Below the pieces are notes generated by a model that was not told the DNA's origin, searched no databases, and was given only the letters and a program-made list of their open reading frames with translations. A stretch of 22,985 bases of DNA from an uncultured Bacteroidaceae bacterium (GTDB taxonomy: Bacteria > Bacteroidota > Bacteroidia > Bacteroidales > Bacteroidaceae), in contig CAKRRN010000040.1 of assembly GCA_934394435.1 (NCBI GenBank), positions 1-22,985 on the forward strand. Direction: 5' to 3'. Positions within the stretch are counted from its first letter, which is position 1. Each line of letters opens with the position of its first letter. Both the position numbers and the translations under genes were made by a program. Below, piece by piece: positions 15,113 through 22,569 of this stretch.

Positions 15113-15994
15113 CTATTCAGAGGCTCCCTCTACGGGGAATTCGTGTGTAGGAACGTTTTCAATGGGCATCCATGAGGCAGGAGCCAAGTCAGAGGACATC
15201 TGGCTGGAGTTCCATCGTTTGGGGGTCATAACGATTTTCTCTGTGTGTGCGTTGAGCCATGCTCCCCACCAAGAGAAGGTGCTGTTGGAGATGATATTAT
15301 GGTGACAGTTGCTCATGAGCATCATGTCTTGCCAACTGTCGTTGCCTGTGTTCCAGTCTACGTATGTGGCATTCTCCAGCGGAAGGTTGTCGCGCACCCA
15401 TTGTAGGTCATCGGAGAAGACATAATAGTGTGCGCCCGGAACCAGTTCGCTCATGCGCTGTATGGCATTCAGAAAGTATGTGGTGCTGGCGTATTGTCCC
15501 AACTTGAGCCAATGCTTAGGCTCGGTGTAGTCGCCTCGGCGAATATGTATGGAGACAGCCTTCTCATCCTTGCGTATATGCTCCAGACAGAGTTTCGAAC
15601 GTTCGTTGAACAGCCTCTCGTCAAAGGTGAATGCCTGGCGTACCTGTGCCTCCACATCCTTGAAGTATCTTTCGTTTTGATAGAACCCCTTGTAGTAGAC
15701 GAACGGCCATTTTAGGGGTGTGCGGTAGGCCTCCATGCTTCCCTTCTGATGCCTTTCGAGAACGATACGAAAGAGTGTGTGCTCAAGTATTTTCTTTAGT
15801 ATTCGGTTGGTTTGGAATTCACATGGTGGGAGTGTGAATATTCGATGTAGCTCGTAGCCATGGTGCACGTGATAATGCATCATGTCTGTAATGTCTATTT
15901 TGACTTCGTCTCCGAATCTGTGGTGCATGTCAAGATACATGGCGTAGATGAACATCTGGTTGCCGAGTCCACCTGTCATCTTGATAAGTCTCAT
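15113..15994 (-). CDS. Alpha-1,2-fucosyltransferase-like glycosyltransferase, family GT11
   Basis: Predicted cytoplasmic or membrane-associated GT11 enzyme transferring fucose from GDP-fucose in alpha-1,2 linkage to a surface glycan. The 293-residue protein has all GT11 blocks: MTGGLGNQMFIYAMY (6-20), the GDP-fucose-binding HIRRGDY (150-156), YYVFSDDLQWV, and SNSTFSWWGAWL (about 236-247). There is no signal peptide or transmembrane segment. GT11 genes usually sit in O-antigen or capsule clusters, or among single glycosyltransferases in gut Bacteroidales. Here none of the typical neighbours (flippase, polymerase, sugar-nucleotide genes) is present. It lies 46 bp downstream of fbp on the same strand. 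The acceptor is unknown. Confidence 0.9.
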   Translation of the reverse strand: MRLIKMTGGLGNQMFIYAMYLDMHHRFGDEVKIDITDMMHYHVHHGYELHRIFTLPPCEFQTNRILKKILEHTLFRIVLERHQKGSMEAYRTPLKWPFVYYKGFYQNERYFKDVEAQVRQAFTFDERLFNERSKLCLEHIRKDEKAVSIHIRRGDYTEPKHWLKLGQYASTTYFLNAIQRMSELVPGAHYYVFSDDLQWVRDNLPLENATYVDWNTGNDSWQDMMLMSNCHHNIISNSTFSWWGAWLNAHTEKIVMTPKRWNSSQMSSDLAPASWMPIENVPTHEFPVEGASE

Positions 15995-16040
15995 ATATTC
16001 AGTCTTGTATGGTTTGAGTTGTGAATAACTGGATGAATTG

Positions 16041-18032
16041 TTATCTTTTTGAGTTCTCTTTCAGAATGCCGTGTCTGTATGCATAGAGCAACTGATGTAG
16101 TTCGTCGATTTGCGTCTGCAACTGTTTGCCCTTGTCGGTATCTTTTACCCTTATGCGCTTGCCGCTCATCTCAACGATTTGTGTGCTGCTCTTGATGTCG
16201 GTCTGCTTGAGGATGGCATCTCTGGTGCTTGTAAACGGTTCGTGCTGAATCAGCTGGAAGCCTCTGCTGTGGTACACTAACGTGTAACCTGCGATACCAG
16301 TGGTGTCGTGGTATGCTTTGGCAAATCCACCGTCGATCACCATGAGTCTTCCTCCAGCCTTGATGGGGTTCTCTCCCTGCGCTGCGTGTACGGGTACGTG
16401 TCCGTTTATGATGTGTCTGTTGTCACCCGTTACTCCAAAGGCATCCAGTATTTGGTCGCAGATTTCTGGTTTTTCCCTTAGGGTGTAGTAGAAGCCCTTT
16501 TCCTCGTGATAGGTAGACTTGTCCTTCAGCATGTAGCGTTCGAAGGTGGTCATGTGGTCTTTGTCGAAGAGTGGGCTGTCGGCTCCGCACCACAGATACC
16601 AGAAGTAGTCGCGTGCGTTGTTTCTTTGTGTTTTGGCTGTATCTGGCTGGAATGCGGAACGCATATACATGCCGATCTGGTGCATCAGTTCGCGTCCGTG
16701 GTATTTTTCTCCGTCGAGTTCTACGTCCTTGAGTGTTCCGTCTTCGTTAAGAGGTACTGAGGCATGGAACAGCAGGTTTCCATTGCAGATATTGTAAAGG
16801 CATCCGTGTGAGAAGAGCAGTTGGATGTGTTTCTGTAGCTTCTCGGAAATGCGAAACGAATGGCGCAAGCGTCTTACCAGTTCGGCCTCGGCGTGTGTAA
16901 GGGTGAGTGGAGCATCGGGCGATACGGTGGGCAGGAGTGTGTCCTTTAGCTCATAGTATTTGCCATCGTGCACACATTCCATGCGGTCGAAATCGATGGT
17001 CTCAAGTCCGTAGGGAGCCTTCATGTTCCATTCTGGATAGCGTTGCCTCATCTGTCCCTCCAGCTTGAATTGGATGATGGTTATTGCCTTGTGCATTCGT
17101 GCTGTCAGCATACGGTTTTTCTGTCCCAGGGGAGCCTGTCCGTTGTCGGTTCTTGGCATGAATTCGGTGCAGGGGTCATCCTTGTAGGTGTCCATGGCAA
17201 AGGTAGCCAGTGGCACCAGGTTGATTCCGTAGCCATCTTCTAAGGTGGCCATGTTCGAGTATCTGAGCGAAAGGCGCAAGACATTAGCTATGCAGCAGTC
17301 GTTTCCTGCAGCCGCTCCCATCCATAGTGCGTCGTGATTGCCCCATTGTATGTCGAAATGGTCGCGCTCCATCAGATAATCCATTATGATGTGTGCTCCT
17401 GGACCACGGTCGAAGATGTCGCCCAAGATGTGTAGCTGGTCTATGCTGAGACGCTGTATCACAGAGCAAATGGCTGTGATGAAGTTTTGTGCTTGCCCAG
17501 TCTGTATAATGCTTTCTATGATTCGGTGGAAATAGGCGTCCTTGTCATCGTCGCTCGGACTTTCGTGAAGCATTTCCTCTATTATGTATGCAAACTGCTT
17601 GGGCAGGGCTTTGCGCACCTTGCTTCGTGTGTATTTGCTGCTGACCGTCTGACAGACCTGTACCAGGCGAAACAGGGTGCAGGAGTAGTATTCGTTGAGT
17701 TCCTCTTCTGGGGTGTCTTCAGCCGCCATCTCCAATCTTCGCTCTGGATAATAGATGAGTGTGCAGAGTTCCCTTATTTGTGCTGCTGTCAGTATGTGTC
17801 CGAAGAGTTCTGTAACCTTTCTCTTTATATTTCCGCTGGCATTTCTGAGAATGTGTAGGAATGCCTCATGCTCTCCATGAATATCAGCCACAAAGTGTTC
17901 TGTTCCCTTTGGAAGGTTCATGATGGCCTCCAGATTGATGATTTCCGTACTGGCGCTTTCTGCGTTGGGAAAGGTCTGGGAGAGAATTTCCAGCAGTCTG
18001 AGGTCTTGAGTGTTTGTTTTTTTTTCTATCAT
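16041..18032 (-). CDS. fbp: Fructose-1,6-bisphosphatase, class III
   Basis: Gluconeogenic enzyme hydrolysing fructose-1,6-bisphosphate to fructose-6-phosphate, of the class III type found in Firmicutes and Bacteroidetes. The 663 residues fit the family (about 640-670). It is a calcineurin-like metallophosphatase inserted in a larger protein: ADIHGEH (Asp50, His52), ILGDIFDRGPG (about residue 200) and WGNHDALW (Asn232, His233) supply metal ligands, and INGHVPV and VIDGGFAKAYH lie in the C-terminal half. The start is ATG ATA GAA AAA at 18032. It is directly preceded by a repeated AAATCGGATG block containing another ATG, which opens only a 3-codon frame. It is divergent from the Omp85 gene. Confidence 0.95.
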   Translation of the reverse strand: MIEKKTNTQDLRLLEILSQTFPNAESASTEIINLEAIMNLPKGTEHFVADIHGEHEAFLHILRNASGNIKRKVTELFGHILTAAQIRELCTLIYYPERRLEMAAEDTPEEELNEYYSCTLFRLVQVCQTVSSKYTRSKVRKALPKQFAYIIEEMLHESPSDDDKDAYFHRIIESIIQTGQAQNFITAICSVIQRLSIDQLHILGDIFDRGPGAHIIMDYLMERDHFDIQWGNHDALWMGAAAGNDCCIANVLRLSLRYSNMATLEDGYGINLVPLATFAMDTYKDDPCTEFMPRTDNGQAPLGQKNRMLTARMHKAITIIQFKLEGQMRQRYPEWNMKAPYGLETIDFDRMECVHDGKYYELKDTLLPTVSPDAPLTLTHAEAELVRRLRHSFRISEKLQKHIQLLFSHGCLYNICNGNLLFHASVPLNEDGTLKDVELDGEKYHGRELMHQIGMYMRSAFQPDTAKTQRNNARDYFWYLWCGADSPLFDKDHMTTFERYMLKDKSTYHEEKGFYYTLREKPEICDQILDAFGVTGDNRHIINGHVPVHAAQGENPIKAGGRLMVIDGGFAKAYHDTTGIAGYTLVYHSRGFQLIQHEPFTSTRDAILKQTDIKSSTQIVEMSGKRIRVKDTDKGKQLQTQIDELHQLLYAYRHGILKENSKR

Positions 18033-18060
18033 CCGATTTTATTATTTGGCCATCCGATTT
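18030..18060 (-). repeat. Direct repeat AAATCGGATG over the fbp start codon
   Basis: AAATCGGATG is present at 18060-18051 and 18039-18030 on the minus strand, 21 bases apart (two helical turns). The downstream copy ends in the fbp ATG. The upstream copy ends in an ATG followed by GCC AAA TAA, a minimal Met-Ala-Lys leader. It could be a duplicated start region, a leader frame or an operator. Confidence 0.55.
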
Positions 18061-18116
18061 CGTCCTTTATGCTTGAGTTATTGCTCTTTTGACCGCTCGT
18101 ATGCTACAAATACGTG

Positions 18117-18124
18117 CAAAAGTA
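18117..18124 (-). promoter_or_regulatory. Candidate -7 promoter element for fbp
   Basis: TACTTTTG on the minus strand fits TAnnTTTG, about 85 bases upstream of the fbp ATG. An ATTG lies 20 bases further upstream, in the right place for a weak -33 box. Confidence 0.4.
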
Positions 18125-18168
18125 CTCATATTTCGCTTTTCTGACAATCCTCGCGCTCCTTTTTTCTG

Positions 18169-18176
18169 TAACTTTG
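18169..18176 (+). promoter_or_regulatory. TAnnTTTG match directly before the Omp85 start
   Basis: TAACTTTG ends only 4 bases before the ATG at 18181. If it is a true -7 element, the transcript would begin at or just after the ATG, implying leaderless translation. No -33 TTTG lies at the usual distance. It may be a chance match. Confidence 0.3.
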
Positions 18177-18180
18177 CAGC

Positions 18181-19464
18181 ATGAAATTGAAAAAGACTTA
18201 TTTGGTATGCTCGCTGTTGGCTTTTCTGAGCGTAAATGGTTGGAGCAAAAATGACATTCGTGAGAAGGCATTTACCAACGGTGAAGAGGAGAGCATAAAA
18301 GTGGGCGTGTCGGGTGATACGCTGCTTTCGTCTCCTGCGGCTGGTAGTGAGTTGTTTAGACTTGACAGTTTGCTGTCAAGTGGCACGGTGATAAGTAAAA
18401 AGTCAGAACAGAACAAAGGACATCATTTCGGCTGGCGTCTGAAGCGTTATTTTAAAAATAGCAACAAGGGAAATAAACGTTTCGATTGGGGCATATTGGC
18501 AGGTCCGTCTTATAATCAGACCACGAGCCTCGGCATCGGTGGAGGTGTGAGCGGACTCTATTCGTGGGATCGTAGCGACTCTCTTCTGCAGCGCAGTAAT
18601 ATCAATGCCTTCTTCTCTGTTTACATCTCAGGCATGTATCTGGTGACTCTGAATGGTAACAACTATATGAAGCATGATGCGCAACGCTGGACTTATAAGG
18701 CACGTTTCAAGAGACAGCCTACTGACTTCTGGGGTATCGGTTATAAAAACGGAGTCAACAACAGTCAGAAGAGCGACTATGATGCCCTGCAACTCTACTT
18801 CCGCGGAGACTATCTGTTTCGTGTGGCACGTAACTTCTACTTAGGTCCTCAGGTGGAGATAAACAATATCAACGCGCGAGATATGGAGCGTCCAGACTTG
18901 CTGAACGGACAGTCGAAGTCTATCCTCTCAACAGGTATCGGAGCCGTGCTTCAGTATGACAGTCGCGATATTGCCACGAATGCCACACGAGGTAACTACT
19001 TGCGCATTTCGCAGATGTTTTATCCGGAACTGAGCAAAGGCAGCCGTTTTATGCGTACAGAGGCCACTTATTCGGCTTATCGCAGGGGATGGAAGGGGAG
19101 CGTATTAGCTATGGAGCTACATAGTATGTTTAATTATGGCGACAAGGTGCCTTGGACCATGTTGGCCATGGTGGGCGAAGGAAGTCACATGCGAGGGTAT
19201 TATGAGGGACGCTATCGTGATAAGAATATCATCGAAGGGCAAGTAGAGCTACGCCAGCACTTACGCAAACGTTTTGGTATGGCAGTATTTGCTGGTGCGT
19301 CTAACGCATTCCCTGATTTTAAGAATATCTATTTCAAACAGATTCTACCCAATGCAGGAGTAGGGTTTCGCTGGGAGTTCAAGAAGCATGTTAACCTTCG
19401 GGTTGACTTCGGGTTGACCAAGAACAAGCCAGGCGTCGAATTTAATATGAACGAGGCATTCTAA
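18181..19464 (+). CDS. Short Omp85/BamA-TamA family outer membrane protein without POTRA domains
   Basis: Predicted 427-residue outer-membrane barrel. The signal peptide is MKLKKTYLVCSLLAFLSVNG, cleaved near residue 22. About 80 low-complexity, Ser/charged residues follow, with no room for a POTRA domain, and then a barrel rich in alternating aromatic strands. The diagnostic element is MRGYYEGRYRD (337-347), matching the conserved loop-6 RGY/F motif of Omp85 proteins, followed by terminal strands (VGFRWEFKKHVNLRVDFG). Family members insert barrels or act as small transport pores; the role of the short Bacteroidetes form is not settled. The signal peptide supports the start at 18181 despite the promoter-like TAACTTTG just before it. 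It is followed by a 138-bp gap before the PCMD-like gene. Confidence 0.82.
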   Translation: MKLKKTYLVCSLLAFLSVNGWSKNDIREKAFTNGEEESIKVGVSGDTLLSSPAAGSELFRLDSLLSSGTVISKKSEQNKGHHFGWRLKRYFKNSNKGNKRFDWGILAGPSYNQTTSLGIGGGVSGLYSWDRSDSLLQRSNINAFFSVYISGMYLVTLNGNNYMKHDAQRWTYKARFKRQPTDFWGIGYKNGVNNSQKSDYDALQLYFRGDYLFRVARNFYLGPQVEINNINARDMERPDLLNGQSKSILSTGIGAVLQYDSRDIATNATRGNYLRISQMFYPELSKGSRFMRTEATYSAYRRGWKGSVLAMELHSMFNYGDKVPWTMLAMVGEGSHMRGYYEGRYRDKNIIEGQVELRQHLRKRFGMAVFAGASNAFPDFKNIYFKQILPNAGVGFRWEFKKHVNLRVDFGLTKNKPGVEFNMNEAF

Positions 19465-19602
19465 TGAATGTTGAGTGGAATCTTTGAAAAAGATGCTCTC
19501 AGACAAGATTCTCAAGAAGAGAGAAGAGGTAAGCTCGTGTGAAGGCTTGACAAACGAGGAAAATAATAAGAAATAAGAATAAAGAATATAGTAAAGATAA
19601 TC

Positions 19603-20556
19603 ATGAAGAAGTTTTTCCTAACATCTGCTTTAGCTGTAATGGCTTTATGTGTTTCGGCAGAAGAAGAATTGATTAAATTTGGCGATTTTAATACTTGGAT
19701 TACACGTGATATACGCGAGAGCGTGCTTGTCGGTGGCAAACATCAGACGCTTTACGAGGTGGGTCCCACGGGCACTTATGATGGACAAAGAGCCTTTACG
19801 AACCAGGGAGGATGCCCTTGGGCAAATAGTAATGTGTATGCAAAAGTGGCAGGAGTGGTGAAGACAAACGTGAGCGTGTATCCCGACGAACATCCAGGAC
19901 ACGGCAAGTGTGCTAAACTCTATACGCACATTGTCAAGTGTAAGGCTATTGGCATCATCAACATAAGCGTTCTTGCAGCAGGAAGCATCTATACGGGAAC
20001 GATGGTGGAGCCTATTACAAGCAGTTCGAACCCCATGGCGAAAATGAGCATCGGCATACCCTTTACCAAGCGCCCAAAGGCTCTGAAGTTTGATTACAAG
20101 TATCATAACCCTGGGGATGCAGACCGTATACGTGAAACAGGATTTAGCAAGAAAAAGGTAGTGGCAGGCAAGGACATGGGCGAGTGTATGTGCTTGTTGC
20201 AGAAAAGATGGGAAGACGCGGATGGCAACATACATGCGCTCAGAGTAGGGACTATGCGTCACCGTTTCTCAGAGAACACAAGTGGATGGGTGGATAACAA
20301 GGAGTTTGCTATCCATTATGGAGATATTTCTCATCAGAGTTTCTTCCAGAGCTGGATGGGGCTGATATCAGGTGATCGTGTGTTTTATGCTAAGAACAGC
20401 AAAGGAAAATTGGTGCCAGTGGTAGAAGAAGGTTGGGCTGATGCCAACGAGACTCCCACTCACATCGTGGTAAAATTTGACAGCAGTCATGGTGGAGCTT
20501 ACGTGGGCACAGTGGGCAATACGCTTTGGATTGACAACGTAAGACTCGTTTATTAA
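19603..20556 (+). CDS. Secreted PCMD domain-like protein
   Basis: A 317-residue exported protein. The signal peptide is MKKFFLTSALAVMALCVSA with cleavage after Ala19; there is no lipobox, so it is likely periplasmic or extracellular. The remainder resembles the PCMD (putative carbohydrate metabolism domain, PF13201) fold: a FGDFNTW opening, a GTMV strand, FTKRPKALKFDYKY (about 155-168), and a closing GNTLWIDNVRLVY (305-317). This is a jelly-roll beta-sandwich pattern seen in Bacteroidetes glycan-related proteins; no catalytic residues are known to me for it. The start follows a poor AAAGATAATC leader. It precedes nspC by only 25 bp, so the two are probably co-transcribed. The domain name rests on motif resemblance. 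Confidence 0.75.
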   Translation: MKKFFLTSALAVMALCVSAEEELIKFGDFNTWITRDIRESVLVGGKHQTLYEVGPTGTYDGQRAFTNQGGCPWANSNVYAKVAGVVKTNVSVYPDEHPGHGKCAKLYTHIVKCKAIGIINISVLAAGSIYTGTMVEPITSSSNPMAKMSIGIPFTKRPKALKFDYKYHNPGDADRIRETGFSKKKVVAGKDMGECMCLLQKRWEDADGNIHALRVGTMRHRFSENTSGWVDNKEFAIHYGDISHQSFFQSWMGLISGDRVFYAKNSKGKLVPVVEEGWADANETPTHIVVKFDSSHGGAYVGTVGNTLWIDNVRLVY

Positions 20557-20581
20557 GTTTAAGACCCGTTTTTATTAAATT

Positions 20582-21751
20582 ATGGTACCCTATTATCTTC
20601 TGAGCGAGACACTTCTTCGTCGCAATTTGGCTCTTATCCAACGGGTTGCCGACGAGAGTGGGGTTGAGATTATCCTTGCCTTCAAGGCTTATGCATTATG
20701 GAAGACCTTTCCCATTATGCGTGAGTATATTTCCCATACCACAGCCAGTAGCCCCTTTGAGGCACGACTTGCTTTGGAAGAGTTTGGGTCGCTGGCGCAT
20801 ACTTATAGTCCTGCGTATACGAAGGAAGATTTCTCTGAGATATTACGCTGTAGTGGGTATGTGACCTTCAATTCTCTGTCTCAATACGAGCGTTTTGCCC
20901 CACAGGTGCTTGCTTATCGTGACCATCAAGTAAGTATGGGACTTCGGGTCAATCCAGAATACAGCGAGATAGAGACAGAACTCTACAATCCTTGTGCACC
21001 AGGAAGCCGTTTCGGCGTGCTTGCAAACCAGCTCCCCGAGCAGCTGCCTGAGGGGATTGAGGGCTTTCATTGCCATTGTCATTGTGAGAGTAGTGCGTTG
21101 GCACTTCAGCACACGTTGGAGCATCTGGAGCGTAAGTTCGGACGTTGGTTCGGACAGTTGAAATGGCTCAATCTTGGTGGTGGTCATCTGATGACACGTA
21201 AGGATTACGATGTGACGCTACTGATAGAACTTCTACGTTCGCTTCGTGAGCGTTATCCCCATCTGAAGGTGATTCTGGAACCAGGAAGTGCTTTTGGATG
21301 GCAGACGGGATGCTTGGTGTCTGAGGTTGTTGACGTGGTAGAGAACCATGGTGTCAGTACAGCCATACTCAATGTGTCTTTCACTTGTCATATGCCTGAT
21401 TGTCTGGAGATGCCTTACCAACCTGTTGTACGGGGTGCTCAATCCCTGCCCGATGACTTCGTGTGGCAGAATGCAGAAGACTGCAAGGCAGGAAAGAAGC
21501 CCCATGGCTACGTCTATCGCTTGGGTGGCAACAGCTGTCTCAGTGGTGATTATATGGGATGCTGGCGCTTCGATGCTCCGCTGAAGGTGGGCGATGAAGT
21601 GATATTTGAAGACATGTTGCATTACACAACGGTCAAGACCAATATGTTCAATGGCATTCCTCATCCCTCTATTGTGCTCGAGCATGAGGATGGCACTCGT
21701 GAGCTCTTACGCAAGTACGTTTACGAGGATTATCGTAATCGTATGGATTAA
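20582..21751 (+). CDS. nspC: Carboxynorspermidine/carboxyspermidine decarboxylase
   Basis: PLP-dependent fold III decarboxylase making norspermidine or spermidine from the carboxy form, in the cytoplasm. The 389 residues fit the NspC family (about 380). PLP Lys35 lies in ILAFKAYALW, SPFEARLALEE follows, and then GFHCHCHCES, WLNLGGGHL and ILEPGSAFGW (Glu233). The catalytic Cys is in GGNSCLSGDYMG (Cys319, Asp323), and the end is EDMLHYTTVKTNMFNGIPHP. All expected residues are present. Its usual partner, carboxynorspermidine dehydrogenase (CASDH), is not in the window. It is sandwiched between genes for two exported proteins, 25 bp after the PCMD-like gene and 23 bp before a lipoprotein gene. 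Confidence 0.95.
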   Translation: MVPYYLLSETLLRRNLALIQRVADESGVEIILAFKAYALWKTFPIMREYISHTTASSPFEARLALEEFGSLAHTYSPAYTKEDFSEILRCSGYVTFNSLSQYERFAPQVLAYRDHQVSMGLRVNPEYSEIETELYNPCAPGSRFGVLANQLPEQLPEGIEGFHCHCHCESSALALQHTLEHLERKFGRWFGQLKWLNLGGGHLMTRKDYDVTLLIELLRSLRERYPHLKVILEPGSAFGWQTGCLVSEVVDVVENHGVSTAILNVSFTCHMPDCLEMPYQPVVRGAQSLPDDFVWQNAEDCKAGKKPHGYVYRLGGNSCLSGDYMGCWRFDAPLKVGDEVIFEDMLHYTTVKTNMFNGIPHPSIVLEHEDGTRELLRKYVYEDYRNRMD

Positions 21752-21774
21752 ACAAAAACAAACATTTATATTTT

Positions 21775-22365
21775 ATGAAAAAGAATTTTCTTACATTACT
21801 TTTTATGCTTGTGGCAAGTTTCTTCTTGCTGACAGCATGTGGTGGCAACGATGATCCAGAACAGCCAACGGTGAAGCCTACCTCTGGCTACTTCACTTAT
21901 TATCTGCTAACCAGCAGAGAGACCCTTTCGTGCATGAAGATTACCGCCACGCTGCGTACTGACCACGAGGACAAGAGCGGCGAGGTGTCTGTAGACAGTT
22001 GCATACAGGTCAATGATGTGGCTGACGGTATGGCCAAGTCGCTTCTGAAGTCTTGGGCAAGCAGTTTCCCCCAGTCAGATGCTGTGGTTTATCAGGTTAA
22101 GTTCTCCTCAGAGAGTGCTGCTAATCTACAGCTTATCTATGGACTGAGGTTCGAGGCTAAACAGATGGAGGACTCTGCGCCTAATCCAACTCTTGGGTAT
22201 GGAACAGTCATCAGTTTCACTCCGAACGTAGGCAATTCGCTTCAGTTCAATGGCGAATTCAGACTTTCACAAGGCGTGAGGAAGGATAAGCTCACCCAGT
22301 ATGCAGAGCTAAACAGCACTCTCAATGAGTCTAAGACACAGCGTGTGTTGCTTGGCTCAAACTGA
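21775..22365 (+). CDS. Lipoprotein, probably surface-exposed, unknown function
   Basis: A 196-residue protein with a lipoprotein signal peptide (MKKNFLTLLFMLVASFFL) and lipobox LTAC with lipidated Cys22. The residues after the Cys, GGNDDPEQP, are acidic, resembling the lipoprotein export signal that sends Bacteroidetes lipoproteins to the cell surface. The mature part is about 170 residues, predicted mainly beta, with no recognised domain. It lies 23 bp after nspC, probably in the same transcript, and is followed by a bidirectional terminator at 22470-22509. It could be a small adhesin or binding protein, but nothing in the sequence fixes its role. Confidence 0.85.
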   Translation: MKKNFLTLLFMLVASFFLLTACGGNDDPEQPTVKPTSGYFTYYLLTSRETLSCMKITATLRTDHEDKSGEVSVDSCIQVNDVADGMAKSLLKSWASSFPQSDAVVYQVKFSSESAANLQLIYGLRFEAKQMEDSAPNPTLGYGTVISFTPNVGNSLQFNGEFRLSQGVRKDKLTQYAELNSTLNESKTQRVLLGSN

Positions 22366-22469
22366 TGTGAATGAAAAAACTATTCATCTGATACATTCCA
22401 GATGAACATGATCCAGAAGTGAACAATATCATTGGTTTTAAGCCAGAAGTGGCGAAATGAAAAAATAAC

Positions 22470-22509
22470 AGCAAAGAACCAAGCCTCAGGACAGACTTGG
22501 TTCTTTGCT
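22470..22509. terminator. Intrinsic terminator between convergent genes
   Basis: AGCAAAGAACCAAG (22470-22483) pairs perfectly with CTTGGTTCTTTGCT (22496-22509) around a 12-base loop. On the minus strand GTTATTTTTT follows, a good tail for the gene ending at 22570. On the plus strand the tail is poor, but the strong stem may still stop transcription from the lipoprotein gene. A weaker hairpin TTCATCTG/CAGATGAA lies at 22383-22406. Confidence 0.75.
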
Positions 22510-22569
22510 TTGGGTATGCTTGGTATGAGTTATTATAGTGCAGCAGAAAATTATTGGTGAGTTACCTGT

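Noticed and set aside
19645..20262. 205-residue minus-strand frame within the PCMD-like gene
   Set aside because: The plus-strand protein has a signal peptide and domain-like features; this frame has neither.
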